Positions 32,489-41,505 of a stretch of DNA of 64,000 nucleotides are shown here, in pieces; the first letter of the stretch is position 1, and the number at the start of each line of letters is the position of its first letter. Source of the DNA: JBBIMP01 sp037444305 (lineage in GTDB: Bacteria; Acidobacteriota; UBA6911); assembly GCA_037444305.1 (NCBI GenBank), contig JBBIMP010000022.1, positions 1-64,000 on the forward strand, in the 5' to 3' direction. A program made the position numbers and the translations under genes. The notes below the pieces were generated by a model, which was not told the origin of the DNA, did no database searches, and saw nothing but the letters and a program-made list of their open reading frames with translations.

Positions 32489-34179
32489 GCGATCACGAAG
32501 ACATGGGCCGGTCGATAGCTCTCCCGCTGAAAGGGGAAGGCGCGATCCAGAAGGCAAAGCTGGAATTCGAGAAGATCGCGCTCCAGTCGCACCGCAGGTA
32601 CCAAGTATGCGCAGGAACGGGCTGCGTATCCAACAGCAGCCTGCAGGTAATGGAGGCATTGAAGGCAAGCACCGATTCGCACGTAAACATCACCGGGTGC
32701 CATGGTTTCTGCGCGCAGGGCCCTCTCGTGCGCGTGGAACCGAAGGGTTTTCTCTTCACCGGCGTGCGCCCTGAGGCCGTGCCCGACATGGTCCGGCGCC
32801 TGGAACAGGGCAAGGAACCATCCGATGAACTCATCTATCATGACGCGGGCACCGGCAAGGCATTCCCCATAGAACACGAAATCCCTTTCTATCGTCACCA
32901 GCGGCGCGCGACGCTGCACAACTGCGGAATTGTGGATCCGGAGGACATCCGCACCTATATCACGCAGGGGGGGTACTCTGCGCTCGACCGGATGCTCTTC
33001 AAGATGTCACCCGAAGAAGTCATTGCGGTAGTCTCCCAATCCCACCTCAGGGGGCGCGGGGGAGCCGGGTTCTCAACGGGAATGAAGTGGAAATTGACCC
33101 GCGAGCAGCCCGGGAACCGCAAGTTCATCATCTGCAACGGGGATGAGGGAGATCCCGGAGCTTTCATGGACCGGAGCATCATGGAAGGCGATCCCCATGC
33201 CGTTCTGGAGGGAATGCTCATTGCGGGCTATGCGGTAGGAGCCTCCGAGGGATACGTCTACGTGAGGCATGAATATCCCCTTGCCGTGAAGCGGTTGAAA
33301 CGGGCGGTGCGCGAAGCCAATGAGTGGGGCCTTCTGGGCGATTCCATTCTCGGATCCGCCTTCCGCTTCCAGATCCAGGTGCGCGAAGGCGCCGGCGCCT
33401 TCGTCTCCGGCGAGGAGACGGCGCTGATCCGGTCCATCCAGGGCGAAAGGGCTGTTCCCTTCATCCGCCCCCCTTACCCCAGCGAGAAGGGGCTCTGGGG
33501 CTTCCCTACCTGCATTAACAACGTGGAAACACTGGCGACCATCCCCCTGATCATCAACCGGGGAGCGGAATGGTACGCCGGCATTGGAACCCAGCAGAGC
33601 GGAGGAACAAAGGTGTTCGCCCTCACCGGCGCCATCCAGAACACCGGGCTGGTCGAAGTTCCCCTCGGCACATCCTTGCTGCACGTGGTGGAAAACATCG
33701 GCGGCGGAGCACGGCCGGGAAGGCAGATCAAGGCGGTCCAGATCGGCGGCCCTTCCGGTGGATGTCTCCCCGCCTCCATGCTGGATACCCCGGTCGATTA
33801 CGAGAATCTCGGAGCCACCGGCGCCATCATGGGATCGGGCGGATTGGTAGTCGCCGATGACACAACCTGCATGGTCGACCTGGCACGCTATTTCCTGGTT
33901 TTCACTCAAGGCGAATCGTGCGGGAAATGTATCCCCTGCCGCATCGGCACGAGAAAAATGCTGGATATCCTGACCCGAATCACCGAGGGGAAGGGCCGAC
34001 CGGACGATGTGGAGCGGCTCGAGCGGGTCTCCAGGCACGTGCGTGCCGCCTCGCTCTGCGGCCTGGGCCTGACCGCGCCGAACCCAGTTTTGACTACCCT
34101 CATGTATTTCCGGGACGAATACGACGCCCACGTCCAGAACCATTGCTGCCCCGCCGGGGCCTGTGAAGCTTTGAGGTGA
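32485..34179 (+). CDS. NuoF-like NADH/FMN subunit of formate dehydrogenase (FdsB/HndC-like)
   Basis: A 564-residue subunit that exchanges electrons with NAD(P). An N-terminal thioredoxin-like [2Fe-2S] domain has C42, C47, C72 and C76. The FMN/NADH domain has GRGGAGFSTGMKW and NGDEGDPGAFMDR. An SLBB domain follows, then ESCGKCIPCRIGTRKM and ASLCGLG for the [4Fe-4S] cluster. It ends HCCPAGACEALR, the start of the tail that in HndC/HydB-type proteins continues into two more [4Fe-4S] clusters; here that ferredoxin part is missing. It is translationally coupled upstream (ATGA, 4 bases) and 5 bases from the catalytic gene. Confidence 0.93.
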   Translation: MSDHEDMGRSIALPLKGEGAIQKAKLEFEKIALQSHRRYQVCAGTGCVSNSSLQVMEALKASTDSHVNITGCHGFCAQGPLVRVEPKGFLFTGVRPEAVPDMVRRLEQGKEPSDELIYHDAGTGKAFPIEHEIPFYRHQRRATLHNCGIVDPEDIRTYITQGGYSALDRMLFKMSPEEVIAVVSQSHLRGRGGAGFSTGMKWKLTREQPGNRKFIICNGDEGDPGAFMDRSIMEGDPHAVLEGMLIAGYAVGASEGYVYVRHEYPLAVKRLKRAVREANEWGLLGDSILGSAFRFQIQVREGAGAFVSGEETALIRSIQGERAVPFIRPPYPSEKGLWGFPTCINNVETLATIPLIINRGAEWYAGIGTQQSGGTKVFALTGAIQNTGLVEVPLGTSLLHVVENIGGGARPGRQIKAVQIGGPSGGCLPASMLDTPVDYENLGATGAIMGSGGLVVADDTTCMVDLARYFLVFTQGESCGKCIPCRIGTRKMLDILTRITEGKGRPDDVERLERVSRHVRAASLCGLGLTAPNPVLTTLMYFRDEYDAHVQNHCCPAGACEALR

Positions 34180-34184
34180 TACCT

Positions 34185-37046
34185 ATGACGACTCTGACAA
34201 TAAACGGAATAACAGTCGAGGCGCAGGAGGGGGCCACCATCCTGGAGGCTGCGCTCGAGGCCGGATTCGACATTCCCCGGCTGTGCCAGTATCACGACCT
34301 GACGCCCTGTGGCGGCTGCCGCCTCTGCCTGGTGGATATCGAAGGCGAGCCGGCGCCGATGCCGAGTTGCGCCATCAAGGCCGGCGAGGGAATGGTGGTC
34401 ACGACGCACAACGAAACCCTGACGGCGCACCGCCGGGAGATCCTGGATCTCTTGCTGTCCGATCATCCCCTCCGCTGCGTGGTCTGCGAGAAGGCCGGTT
34501 CCTGCGAGTTGCAGCGTTATGCTTACGAATTCGGCCTCGCCGAGAGCACGCACGAACTCGAGATCGCCAGGACGCTCTACCAGGATGAAAATGCGTTTTT
34601 CATCCGCGATCACCAGTACTGCATCCTCTGCACCCGCTGCGTCCGCGTCTGCGATGAAATCGTGGGCGCCAACGCCATCGAGGTCTCAGACCGTGGATTC
34701 ACCGCGCAAGTGGCCACCCCATTCGACGCCCCGCTCGTGGACACTACCTGCACCTTCTGCGGGAATTGCGTGCAGGCTTGTCCGACTGCAGCCTTGATGC
34801 CGGTGGACCGTGCGGGAAAGGGCCGGGAGTGGGAATTGACCCGGACAAAGACGGTCTGCCCCTACTGCGGCACGGGCTGCGGACTGGAGGTAGCCACCCG
34901 CAACGGGGAAATCGTATCCGTGACGGGGGATGTGGACGCGCCCGCCAACAGCGGTTTTCTCTGCACCAAGGGGAGATTCGGCTTGGGATTCGTAACCCAC
35001 GAGGATCGGTTGCGCATGCCGCTCGTCCGGCGAGACCTGGCCTACGAACTCGGATTGACCTCCGAGCCGCCCCCGGCAAGCCTGGCCAATTCACCCCTGG
35101 GGCGGGCATCGGCGCCATCCGACACCCACATAGAGGTGGACTGGGAGGTGGCGCTAAAGCTGGTGGTAGACCGCCTTGCAAAAGCCGTCAAGGAAGCCGG
35201 ACCGGACTCCGTCGCCGGAATCGGCTCGGCGCTGTGCACAAACGAAGACAACTACCTGATGCAGAAGCTCATGCGCGGAGGGATCGGCACCAACAATGTC
35301 GACCTCTGCGCACGCGTTTGACACGCCCCCTCGGTGGCCGGTCTGGCCGCCTCCTTCGGCAGCGGGGCGATGTCCAACAGCATCCGCGAGATCAGGGACG
35401 CGGACTGCATCATCGTCACGGGTTCCAACACCGGCGAAGCCCACCCGGTCATCTCCTACGAGGTAGTCCGGGCGGTAAAACGGGGCGCCAATCTCATTGT
35501 GATTGATCCGAGAATCATCAGCCTGGTCAATCATGCGTCAATCCATCTGCAGCCGGCGCCCGGCACCGACCACGCGCTTTACCTGGCAATGCTGAACGTG
35601 ATTGTGAGCCGCGGCTGGGCCGACATGCCCTTCATCAAGGAGCGTACGGAGTGCTTCGATGAGTGGGCGCCTTCCCTGCAGGAATGGACGCCGGAGCGGG
35701 CCGCCGAGAAATGCGGCGTACCGGCCGACCGGATTGTCGAGGCTGCACGGCTTTATGCGCTCGGGCTGCGCAAAAACACCGACAACAATGGCAGCAATAA
35801 CGTAAAGGGTTGCTCAACAATACTTTACGGAATGGGAATTACTGAAAGATCCAACGGGACGGAACTGGTCAAAACCCTGGGAAATCTCGCAATGGTGACC
35901 GGCCAGATCGGCCGTCCTTCGACGGGGGTCAATCCTCTCCGCGGCCAGGTCAACGTGCAGGGGGGCTGCGACATGGGTTCCCTGCCGAACGTCTACCCCG
36001 GCTACCAGCAGGTTGCGGATGCCGAAGTGCGGACCAAGTTCGCCATGGGTTGGACCAATCAGAAGACTGCGGCCGGCAGGAAGTTCCTGCTTCCCGATAG
36101 GCCCGGGCTCACCTTCATCGAGATGGTTCGGGCGGCCGTCGACGGCAGGATCAAGGCCATGTACATTCTCGGGGAAAACATGGTCATGACCAATCCCGAT
36201 TCGGGATTGATGGAACGCTCCCTCCGGGCGCTGGATTTCCTGGTGGTGCAGGAGATCTTCCTGACCGAAACGGCCCAACTGGCCCACGTTGTACTTCCCG
36301 GGGCGTCGTTCGCAGAAAAGAGCGGAACGTTCACAAACAGCGAGCGGCGAGTACAGCTCATTCGCCCATTCCTCTCGCCCCAAGGGGAAGCGCGGCCTGA
36401 CTGGGCGATAATCGCCGAGATTGGGCGCAGGGTGAGCAAGAAGCTGCGGCGTCCGGTCCTCTGGAAATACCCCTCTGCCGCGGATGTCATGCAGGAGATT
36501 TCCGAGTTGTGCCCGATTTTTGGCGGAATCAGCCACGAGCGGATTGCCGCGCGGGGCATCCAGTGGCCATGCCCGACGCCGGACCACCCGGGAACTCTGT
36601 ACCTGCACAAGGATAAGTTTTCCCGGGGAAGAGGAAAATTTCACGTCACATCCCCGGCCCCGCCCTTCGAGCCGGTTGATGAGGAATACCCGCTGGCGCT
36701 GTCCACGGGGCGTATCCTCTACCATTACAATGGCGGTCCCATGACCCGTCGTGCTGCGCCGCTGGAGTGGCGTGCGCCCCGGGCATATGTCGAGATCCAT
36801 CCTGAGGACGCGGCCAAGGCCGGGATCCTGGATGCCAATGCCTGCGTGGTCCGGAGCCGGCGCGGAAGCATACGCGTTCAAGCCCGCGTCGGAACGACGG
36901 TCCAACAGGGTATGGTGTACATCCCGTTCCATTTCCGCGAGGCGGCGGGCAACGTGTTGACGCACGCCGACCAGTTGGATGCGGGCGCCAAGACGCCCGA
37001 GTACAAATACATCGCGGTGCGGGTGGAAAGCCTGCGGGCAAAGTAG
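34185..37046 (+). CDS. Selenocysteine-containing formate dehydrogenase catalytic subunit (FdsA/FdhA type)
   Basis: A 953-residue molybdenum/tungsten bis-MGD enzyme oxidising formate to CO2 (or the reverse). It starts with a [2Fe-2S] domain (CQYHDLTPCGGCRLC), a His-ligated cluster region (DHPLRCVVCEKAGSCELQ), two [4Fe-4S] clusters (CILCTRCVRVC, CTFCGNCVQAC), then CPYCGTGCG of the catalytic domain. Residue 379 is encoded by an in-frame TGA (35319-35321) within CARV-U-HAPSVAGL, exactly where formate dehydrogenases have selenocysteine or cysteine. A SECIS hairpin follows. The frame stays open to 37046 and the C-terminal MGD-binding domain is intact. A GAGGTGAT ribosome site precedes ATG 34185. 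It forms an operon with the NuoE/NuoF-like genes. Confidence 0.96.
35319..35351 (+). promoter_or_regulatory. UGA selenocysteine codon and bacterial SECIS hairpin
   Basis: After TGA at 35319-35321, GGTGGCC (35333-35339) pairs with GGCCGCC (35345-35351), a 7-bp stem with one G-U pair, around the loop GGTCT (35340-35344). The loop starts 21 bases after the T of TGA. Both the loop sequence and this distance match the E. coli fdhF SECIS as I recall it, which is bound by SelB. Confidence 0.93.
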
Positions 37047-37058
37047 CGCCGCCCGCTT

Positions 37059-37145
37059 TCGTGCACCTTGGTGTCTCCGGGTCTTTGGGGTGAATGCGCG
37101 GCAGCCAGAGCCGCCACAAAATCCCCGGGACGCCAAGGAGCACGA
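37059..37145. repeat. Long imperfect inverted repeat between convergent genes
   Basis: The arm 37059-37081 (TCGTGCACCTTGG, then TGTCTCCGGG) pairs with 37124-37145 (CCCGGGACGCCAAGG, then AGCACGA) with few mismatches and one missing base, around a 42-base loop. It sits between the convergent formate dehydrogenase and folD genes. It may be a two-way terminator or a small non-autonomous mobile repeat. The text at 49437-49470 (CACAAGGCACGCAGACAAAG) looks like a relative of one arm. Confidence 0.55.
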
Positions 37146-37173
37146 GGAGCGGTTGCTTCAGGGAGCTCGCAGC

Positions 37174-38061
37174 CTAGGGGATAAGGCCGGCCTCGCGCTT
37201 CGCGGACGCCAGCGTGTTCCACATCAGCATGGCGATCGTCATGGGACCGACGCCGCCCGGCACCGGTGTCAGGTGCCCAGCAACCTCCTTGACCTCGTCG
37301 AAGTCCACATCCCCGACCAGGCGGCTGCCGCTCTTCGCCGTGGGATCTTCGATCCGGTTGATGCCGACATCGATGACGGCGGCGCCGGGCTTCACCCAGT
37401 CCCCCTTGACCATTTTGGGCCTTCCGACCGCCGCCACGAGAATGTCGGCGCGGCGGCAGATGGCCGCCAGGTCGCGCGAGCGGGAATGGCACAGCGTGAC
37501 GGTGGCGTCACGGTGCAGCAGCAGCATCGAGACCGGGAGGCCGACGATGTTGCTGCGTCCCAGGACCACGGCTTCAGCTCCCTTGAGCTCGATGCCCGAG
37601 CGAACCAGCATCTCGATGCAGCCGGACGGGGTGCACGGCACAAACAGCGGATTGCGCCCCTTCATAGAAAGGCGCCCGATGTTGATGGGGTGGAACCCAT
37701 CCACGTCCTTCGTGATGCTGATCAGCCCGAGGATCTTTTCTTCGTCCAGGTGCTTGGGCAAAGGAAGCTGCACGAGGATGCCATGAATCGAGGGATCCGC
37801 GTTGAGCCGGCCCACCAGACCTTCGACCTCCTCCTGGGAGGCATCGGCCGCCAGGTGCTCGCCGATGGAGTGAAATCCGCATTCCAGACAGGTCTTCTTC
37901 TTGGATGTCACATAGGCCCGCGAAGCGGGGTCTTCACCCACCAGGACCGTAGCCAGCCCCGGCACCACGCCGTATTTCTCCTTCAACTGAGCCACTTCCG
38001 TCCGGATCTCGGTATAAATCTGTGATGCAATCGCCTTGCCGTCGATCAGTTGTGCAGCCAT
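37174..38061 (-). CDS. folD: Bifunctional methylenetetrahydrofolate dehydrogenase/cyclohydrolase
   Basis: A 295-residue cytosolic enzyme interconverting methylene-, methenyl- and formyl-tetrahydrofolate. It has VGEDPASRAYVTSKKKTCLECG with the catalytic lysine, VQLPLPKHLDEEKIL, KDVDGFHPINIGRL, VLGRSNIVGLPVSMLLL (NADP site) and the C-terminal PVPGGVGPMTIAMLMWNT. It faces the formate dehydrogenase operon. Together they could link formate, CO2 and C1-folate, for example with a formate-THF ligase, which is not in this window. Confidence 0.97.
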   Translation of the reverse strand: MAAQLIDGKAIASQIYTEIRTEVAQLKEKYGVVPGLATVLVGEDPASRAYVTSKKKTCLECGFHSIGEHLAADASQEEVEGLVGRLNADPSIHGILVQLPLPKHLDEEKILGLISITKDVDGFHPINIGRLSMKGRNPLFVPCTPSGCIEMLVRSGIELKGAEAVVLGRSNIVGLPVSMLLLHRDATVTLCHSRSRDLAAICRRADILVAAVGRPKMVKGDWVKPGAAVIDVGINRIEDPTAKSGSRLVGDVDFDEVKEVAGHLTPVPGGVGPMTIAMLMWNTLASAKREAGLIP

Positions 38062-38256
38062 TGAGCCTCCTCCGTTATTACCTTACTTGATAGTAGCCTG
38101 GTTTATGCATGGGCAATCCGGCAGTGAACACAGCCTGGATTCCGTTTTTGCCCCGGCAATCCTACCCCAGGGGCGGTCGCCGGCAAAGAATCTTTGAATG
38201 ACAATTGGCGCCGCACCCCCTAAGATTGCGCTGCACGAAAAAAGAAATGACGAACT

Positions 38257-38310
38257 CCACGGGTTTCATGAATTTCCCGGCCCGATCGCCGAAATCCGCG
38301 GAATCCGTGG
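38257..38310. repeat. Dispersed CCACG-type palindromic repeat, copy 1
   Basis: The arm 38257-38276 (CCACGGGTTTCATGAATTTC) and the arm 38291-38310 (GAAATCCGCGGAATCCGTGG) are imperfect inverted copies, 15 of 20 positions pairing. It lies between folD and the M24 peptidase gene. Related copies are at 59539-59625 and 61735-61770. Confidence 0.55.
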
Positions 38311-38368
38311 CAGGGAATCGTTGAGCGAGGTGTTCATTCACGAGGCGGGTTGAACAGGACCCAACAGC

Positions 38369-39607
38369 ATGGCGAGCCAGAAAGACGGCGAACTGGAGTT
38401 GCTTCCCAGATCGGAGACGGAGCGGCGCTTGAAGCGGCTGCGCCGCTGGATGACGATGGAATCGGCAGATGCGGTTTTCATCCTGCAGAATGCCGACCTG
38501 TACTACTTCGCCGGAACCATCCAGTCCGGCATTCTCTGCCTGCCCATCGAAGAGGAGCCCGTCTATCTGGTGAACAAGAGCCTTGCCCGCGCGCGCATGG
38601 AGTCGCCGTGGGCGCGCATCCGGCCCCTGGGGAGCCTGAAAAAGGCCCCGGAGTCGCTCGCTGCCGAAGGGATTCCAGTTCTCCGGCGCGTCGGCCTGGA
38701 GCTGGACGTCCTGCCGGCCGGCTTCTACCTGAAACTGTGTGCGGCCTTTCCCGGAGTCGATTTCATAGACGCCTCCGATGCCATCCGGAAGACGCGGATG
38801 GTCAAGTCGGAGCTCGAGATCCGACAGTTGCAGCGGGCCGCGGAGATGCTCGGGGAAGTGTTCGAGCAGATTCCCGGCTGGATGGAGATCGGAGTCCGGG
38901 AAGTGGAACTCGCCGCCAGGATCGAAGGCTTCCTCCGGGGCCGGGGCCACCAGGGCATGGCGCGGATGCGGGGCTTCAACCTGGAAATGGCGTACGGTAC
39001 GGTTTCCAGCGGACCGAGCGCCTGCTATCCGACATCGTTCCCGGGACCGGTCGGTTTCGTGGGGCTGTATCCCGCTATCCCCAATCCCGGAGGCCAACGC
39101 CGTCTGGCTGTGGGGGAGCCTCTCATGGTGGACCTCGTCGGCGGTTACGGCGGCTATCTCATCGACCAGACCCGCATGTTCGTTCTGGGGGAGCTGCCGC
39201 CGGACCTCCGGGCCGCGCACCGCTTCGTGCTGGACCTGCTGCGGGAGCTCGAGTCGTGCCTTGCCCCCGGCACCCTCTGCTCTTCGCTCTGGAACCGGGC
39301 TTTTGAAATGATCGAGGAAAGCCCTTATGCGGATAATTTCATGGGTTCGGGAGACAGCCGCGTGCGGTTCGTCGGTCACGGGGTGGGGCTGGAGCTGGAC
39401 GAGTTGCCCGTGCTGGCGCAGGAGGTCGAAATCCCGCTGGAGGCGGGAATGACACTGGCGGTAGAACCGAAGCTCTTCTTCCCGGGGCGAGGCGGTGTGG
39501 GCGTCGAAAACACCTACGTGATCACTCGGTCCGGACACGAAAAACTAACCCTCTCAGAGGAAGATGTCCGGACCAAACCCGCGGCTATTGCAGCGGATCC
39601 CGCCTAG
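38369..39607 (+). CDS. M24-family metallopeptidase (Xaa-Pro aminopeptidase-like)
   Basis: A 412-residue cytosolic protein. The N-terminal creatinase-like domain is at about 15-150. The pita-bread catalytic domain from about 155 shows the dinuclear metal ligands: two aspartates in MVDLVGGYGGYLIDQTRMF, histidine in VGHGVGLELDELP, glutamate in LAVEPKLFF and glutamate in GVGVENTYVI. It should remove N-terminal residues before proline, or act on a related bond. It precedes the lipid-type locus by 270 bases that contain a promoter candidate, so co-transcription is doubtful. Confidence 0.88.
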   Translation: MASQKDGELELLPRSETERRLKRLRRWMTMESADAVFILQNADLYYFAGTIQSGILCLPIEEEPVYLVNKSLARARMESPWARIRPLGSLKKAPESLAAEGIPVLRRVGLELDVLPAGFYLKLCAAFPGVDFIDASDAIRKTRMVKSELEIRQLQRAAEMLGEVFEQIPGWMEIGVREVELAARIEGFLRGRGHQGMARMRGFNLEMAYGTVSSGPSACYPTSFPGPVGFVGLYPAIPNPGGQRRLAVGEPLMVDLVGGYGGYLIDQTRMFVLGELPPDLRAAHRFVLDLLRELESCLAPGTLCSSLWNRAFEMIEESPYADNFMGSGDSRVRFVGHGVGLELDELPVLAQEVEIPLEAGMTLAVEPKLFFPGRGGVGVENTYVITRSGHEKLTLSEEDVRTKPAAIAADPA

Positions 39608-39660
39608 TCACCCGCTCCTCAAGGCCCCTTCCCAGCGGGCAAAAGCTTTGAAATTTTTCA

Positions 39661-39689
39661 TTGAGCACGGCGGCGAAAAGGCTTATCCT
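39661..39689 (+). promoter_or_regulatory. Candidate promoter of the radical SAM gene
   Basis: TTGAGC (39661-39666), a 17-base spacer and TATCCT (39684-39689) lie about 190 bases before the radical SAM start, implying a long leader of roughly 180 bases with structured elements. The match is moderate. Confidence 0.35.
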
Positions 39690-39804
39690 GTTCCGGTTCT
39701 ACCGTCCTAGAGATGCAGCGGGTCCGCCCAGGAGAGTCTCTGCTCGGGCTCAGGATAGTTATTTTCGCAATTGAGTTTGCTCAAGGAAGTGTTGAGGAAG
39801 TTGA

Positions 39805-39846
39805 GGCGGGATTGCTTGCAGCTCCATGCGCTAAATGAATCCCGCC
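39805..39846 (+). promoter_or_regulatory. Stem-loop in the leader of the radical SAM gene
   Basis: GGCGGGATT (39805-39813) pairs perfectly with AATCCCGCC (39838-39846) over 9 bp. The 24-base loop has an inner GCA/TGC pairing. It ends 30 bases before the ATG. Just after it, ACGG-AGGT-CCGT (39860-39871) is a 4-bp hairpin that displays part of the Shine-Dalgarno sequence in its loop. The arrangement suggests leader-based control, but no known riboswitch family was recognised. Confidence 0.45.
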
Positions 39847-39876
39847 GCAAGCTAAGAATACGGAGGTCCGTGAACC

Positions 39877-41505
39877 ATGGCTACAGTGCAGAAGGATATC
39901 GCAACCCGTTCGGAGAACACCACATTCAGCGGTGAGCCCACAAACAACATCACCAGGGGGCTCCCCAAGCAGGTCGATTCGATCTGTCCGGATCCGGATT
40001 GCGGTAAGGTCATCACTGCCCGTCTTTTCGAGGAAGAGGGCAAGGTCTTCATGGAGAAGACCTGTCCGGACCACGGTTACTGCAAGGATCTTTACTGGTC
40101 CGACGCGGATCTTTACCTCAAGGCTGAGAAGTGGGAGTTCGGCGACGGCAAGGGCCTGACGAATCCCAACACCTACAGCGAGAGCTGTCCGCGCGACTGC
40201 GGGGCCTGCCAGCGCCACACCAGCCACACCTCTCTCGGCAACATCGATCTCACCAACCGGTGCAATCTCACCTGCCCGATCTGCTTTGCCAACGCCAACG
40301 TCACCGGCAAGGTGTACGAACCGACAAAGGAGCAGGTGATGGAGATGCTCAGGCTCTACCGGGCCGAACAGCCCGTGGCCGGCCGCCTGGTCCAGTTCTC
40401 CGGCGGCGAGCCGACGCTGCACCCGGAATTCTTCGAGATTCTCAGCGAAGCCCGGGCGTTGGGCTTCAGCCACCTGCAGGCTGCCTCGAACGGGATCAAG
40501 TTTGCCGATCCCGATTTCGCCAAGAGGGCGGCCGAGTCTGGCCTGCACACTATCTACCTGCAGTTCGACGGCCTCGACGACCGCGTGTACCAGAAGACCC
40601 GGGGGCGCAACCTGCTCGACATGAAGATGAAGGCGGTGGAAGGCATTAGCAAGGCCGGCATGAAGATCGTCTACGTGCCGACGATCGCCGGAGGCATCAA
40701 CGAGGATCAGATCGGGAAGATCCTCAAGTTCGCCCTGGACAACATCGATGTCTCCAGCGGGATCAGCTACCAGCCGGTCTCGCTCACCGGGCGGGTCAGC
40801 TACGAGGAGCGGCGGAAACTGCGTTTCACGCTCCCCGACCTCGTGCGGTGCATCGACGAGCAGACCGGCATCGCAAACAAGGACGACTGGTACCCCCTCA
40901 GCCTCTGCACCCCGGTTTCCAAGATCATCAGCGCGGTCCGGGGAGCCGAAACGGTGCACATCTCCTGCCACCCCCACTGCTCGCTGGGCACCTATCTTTT
41001 CATCGAGCAGGGGACAGGCAGGGCCATCCCGATCACCCGTTTCGTCGATGTCGAAGGCATGTTTACCGAACTCGACAACCTGGCGGCCAAGACCAAGGCC
41101 AGCCGGTTCAAGCGCTTCGCCCAGATGAACGTTTTTTACCGGCTGCAGAAGTATTTCAAGAAGGACCAGGCGCCGAAGGGCCTGGATTTCGTGAAGTTCC
41201 TGCAGACGCTGGACGGCTTTTTCGACAAAAAGGCGGGGCGCGGCGCCAACGACGGCACGTACACGAACAAGACGCTGCTCGTGGCCGGGATGCATTTCAT
41301 GGATGCTTACAACTACGAGCTCGAGCGCGTGCGCCGCTGCGTCATCCACTACTCGACGCCGGCAGGCAGGATCATCCCCTTCTGCGCCTACAATGGCGGC
41401 CTTGTGCACCGCACCGCCATCGAGGACCAGTTCTCCATTTCCATGGAGGAGTACCGGCAGCGCAGAAAGGGCGGCATCCAGGAAGGCTTCTGCACGGGAT
41501 GCTGA
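39877..41505 (+). CDS. Radical SAM protein resembling tetraether/membrane-spanning lipid synthase (Tes-like)
   Basis: A 542-residue protein. It carries the radical SAM motif C129-x3-C133-x2-C136 (CNLTCPIC) and SGGEPTLHP. Extra cysteines fit the tetraether synthase layout: a rubredoxin-like set C37, C42, C63, C69; CPRDCGAC at 104-111 just before the SAM motif; CHPHCS in the second half; and a C-terminal FCTGC. Archaeal Tes couples two lipid tails through sp3 carbons; bacterial relatives are proposed to make membrane-spanning diabolic-acid-type lipids. It has a GGAGGT ribosome site. The next genes look like an ester-to-ether lipid reductase. Substrate is inferred, not shown; another radical SAM role is possible. 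Confidence 0.78.
   Translation: MATVQKDIATRSENTTFSGEPTNNITRGLPKQVDSICPDPDCGKVITARLFEEEGKVFMEKTCPDHGYCKDLYWSDADLYLKAEKWEFGDGKGLTNPNTYSESCPRDCGACQRHTSHTSLGNIDLTNRCNLTCPICFANANVTGKVYEPTKEQVMEMLRLYRAEQPVAGRLVQFSGGEPTLHPEFFEILSEARALGFSHLQAASNGIKFADPDFAKRAAESGLHTIYLQFDGLDDRVYQKTRGRNLLDMKMKAVEGISKAGMKIVYVPTIAGGINEDQIGKILKFALDNIDVSSGISYQPVSLTGRVSYEERRKLRFTLPDLVRCIDEQTGIANKDDWYPLSLCTPVSKIISAVRGAETVHISCHPHCSLGTYLFIEQGTGRAIPITRFVDVEGMFTELDNLAAKTKASRFKRFAQMNVFYRLQKYFKKDQAPKGLDFVKFLQTLDGFFDKKAGRGANDGTYTNKTLLVAGMHFMDAYNYELERVRRCVIHYSTPAGRIIPFCAYNGGLVHRTAIEDQFSISMEEYRQRRKGGIQEGFCTGC

Noticed and set aside
31940..34179. The NuoE/NuoF-like genes as true complex I subunits
   Set aside because: They are in one tight operon with a formate dehydrogenase catalytic gene, the Fds order; sharing with complex I remains possible but is not the simplest reading.
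34185..37046. Formate dehydrogenase gene broken by a nonsense mutation into two genes
   Set aside because: The TGA falls at the selenocysteine position, the frame is unchanged afterwards and a SECIS hairpin follows at the right distance.
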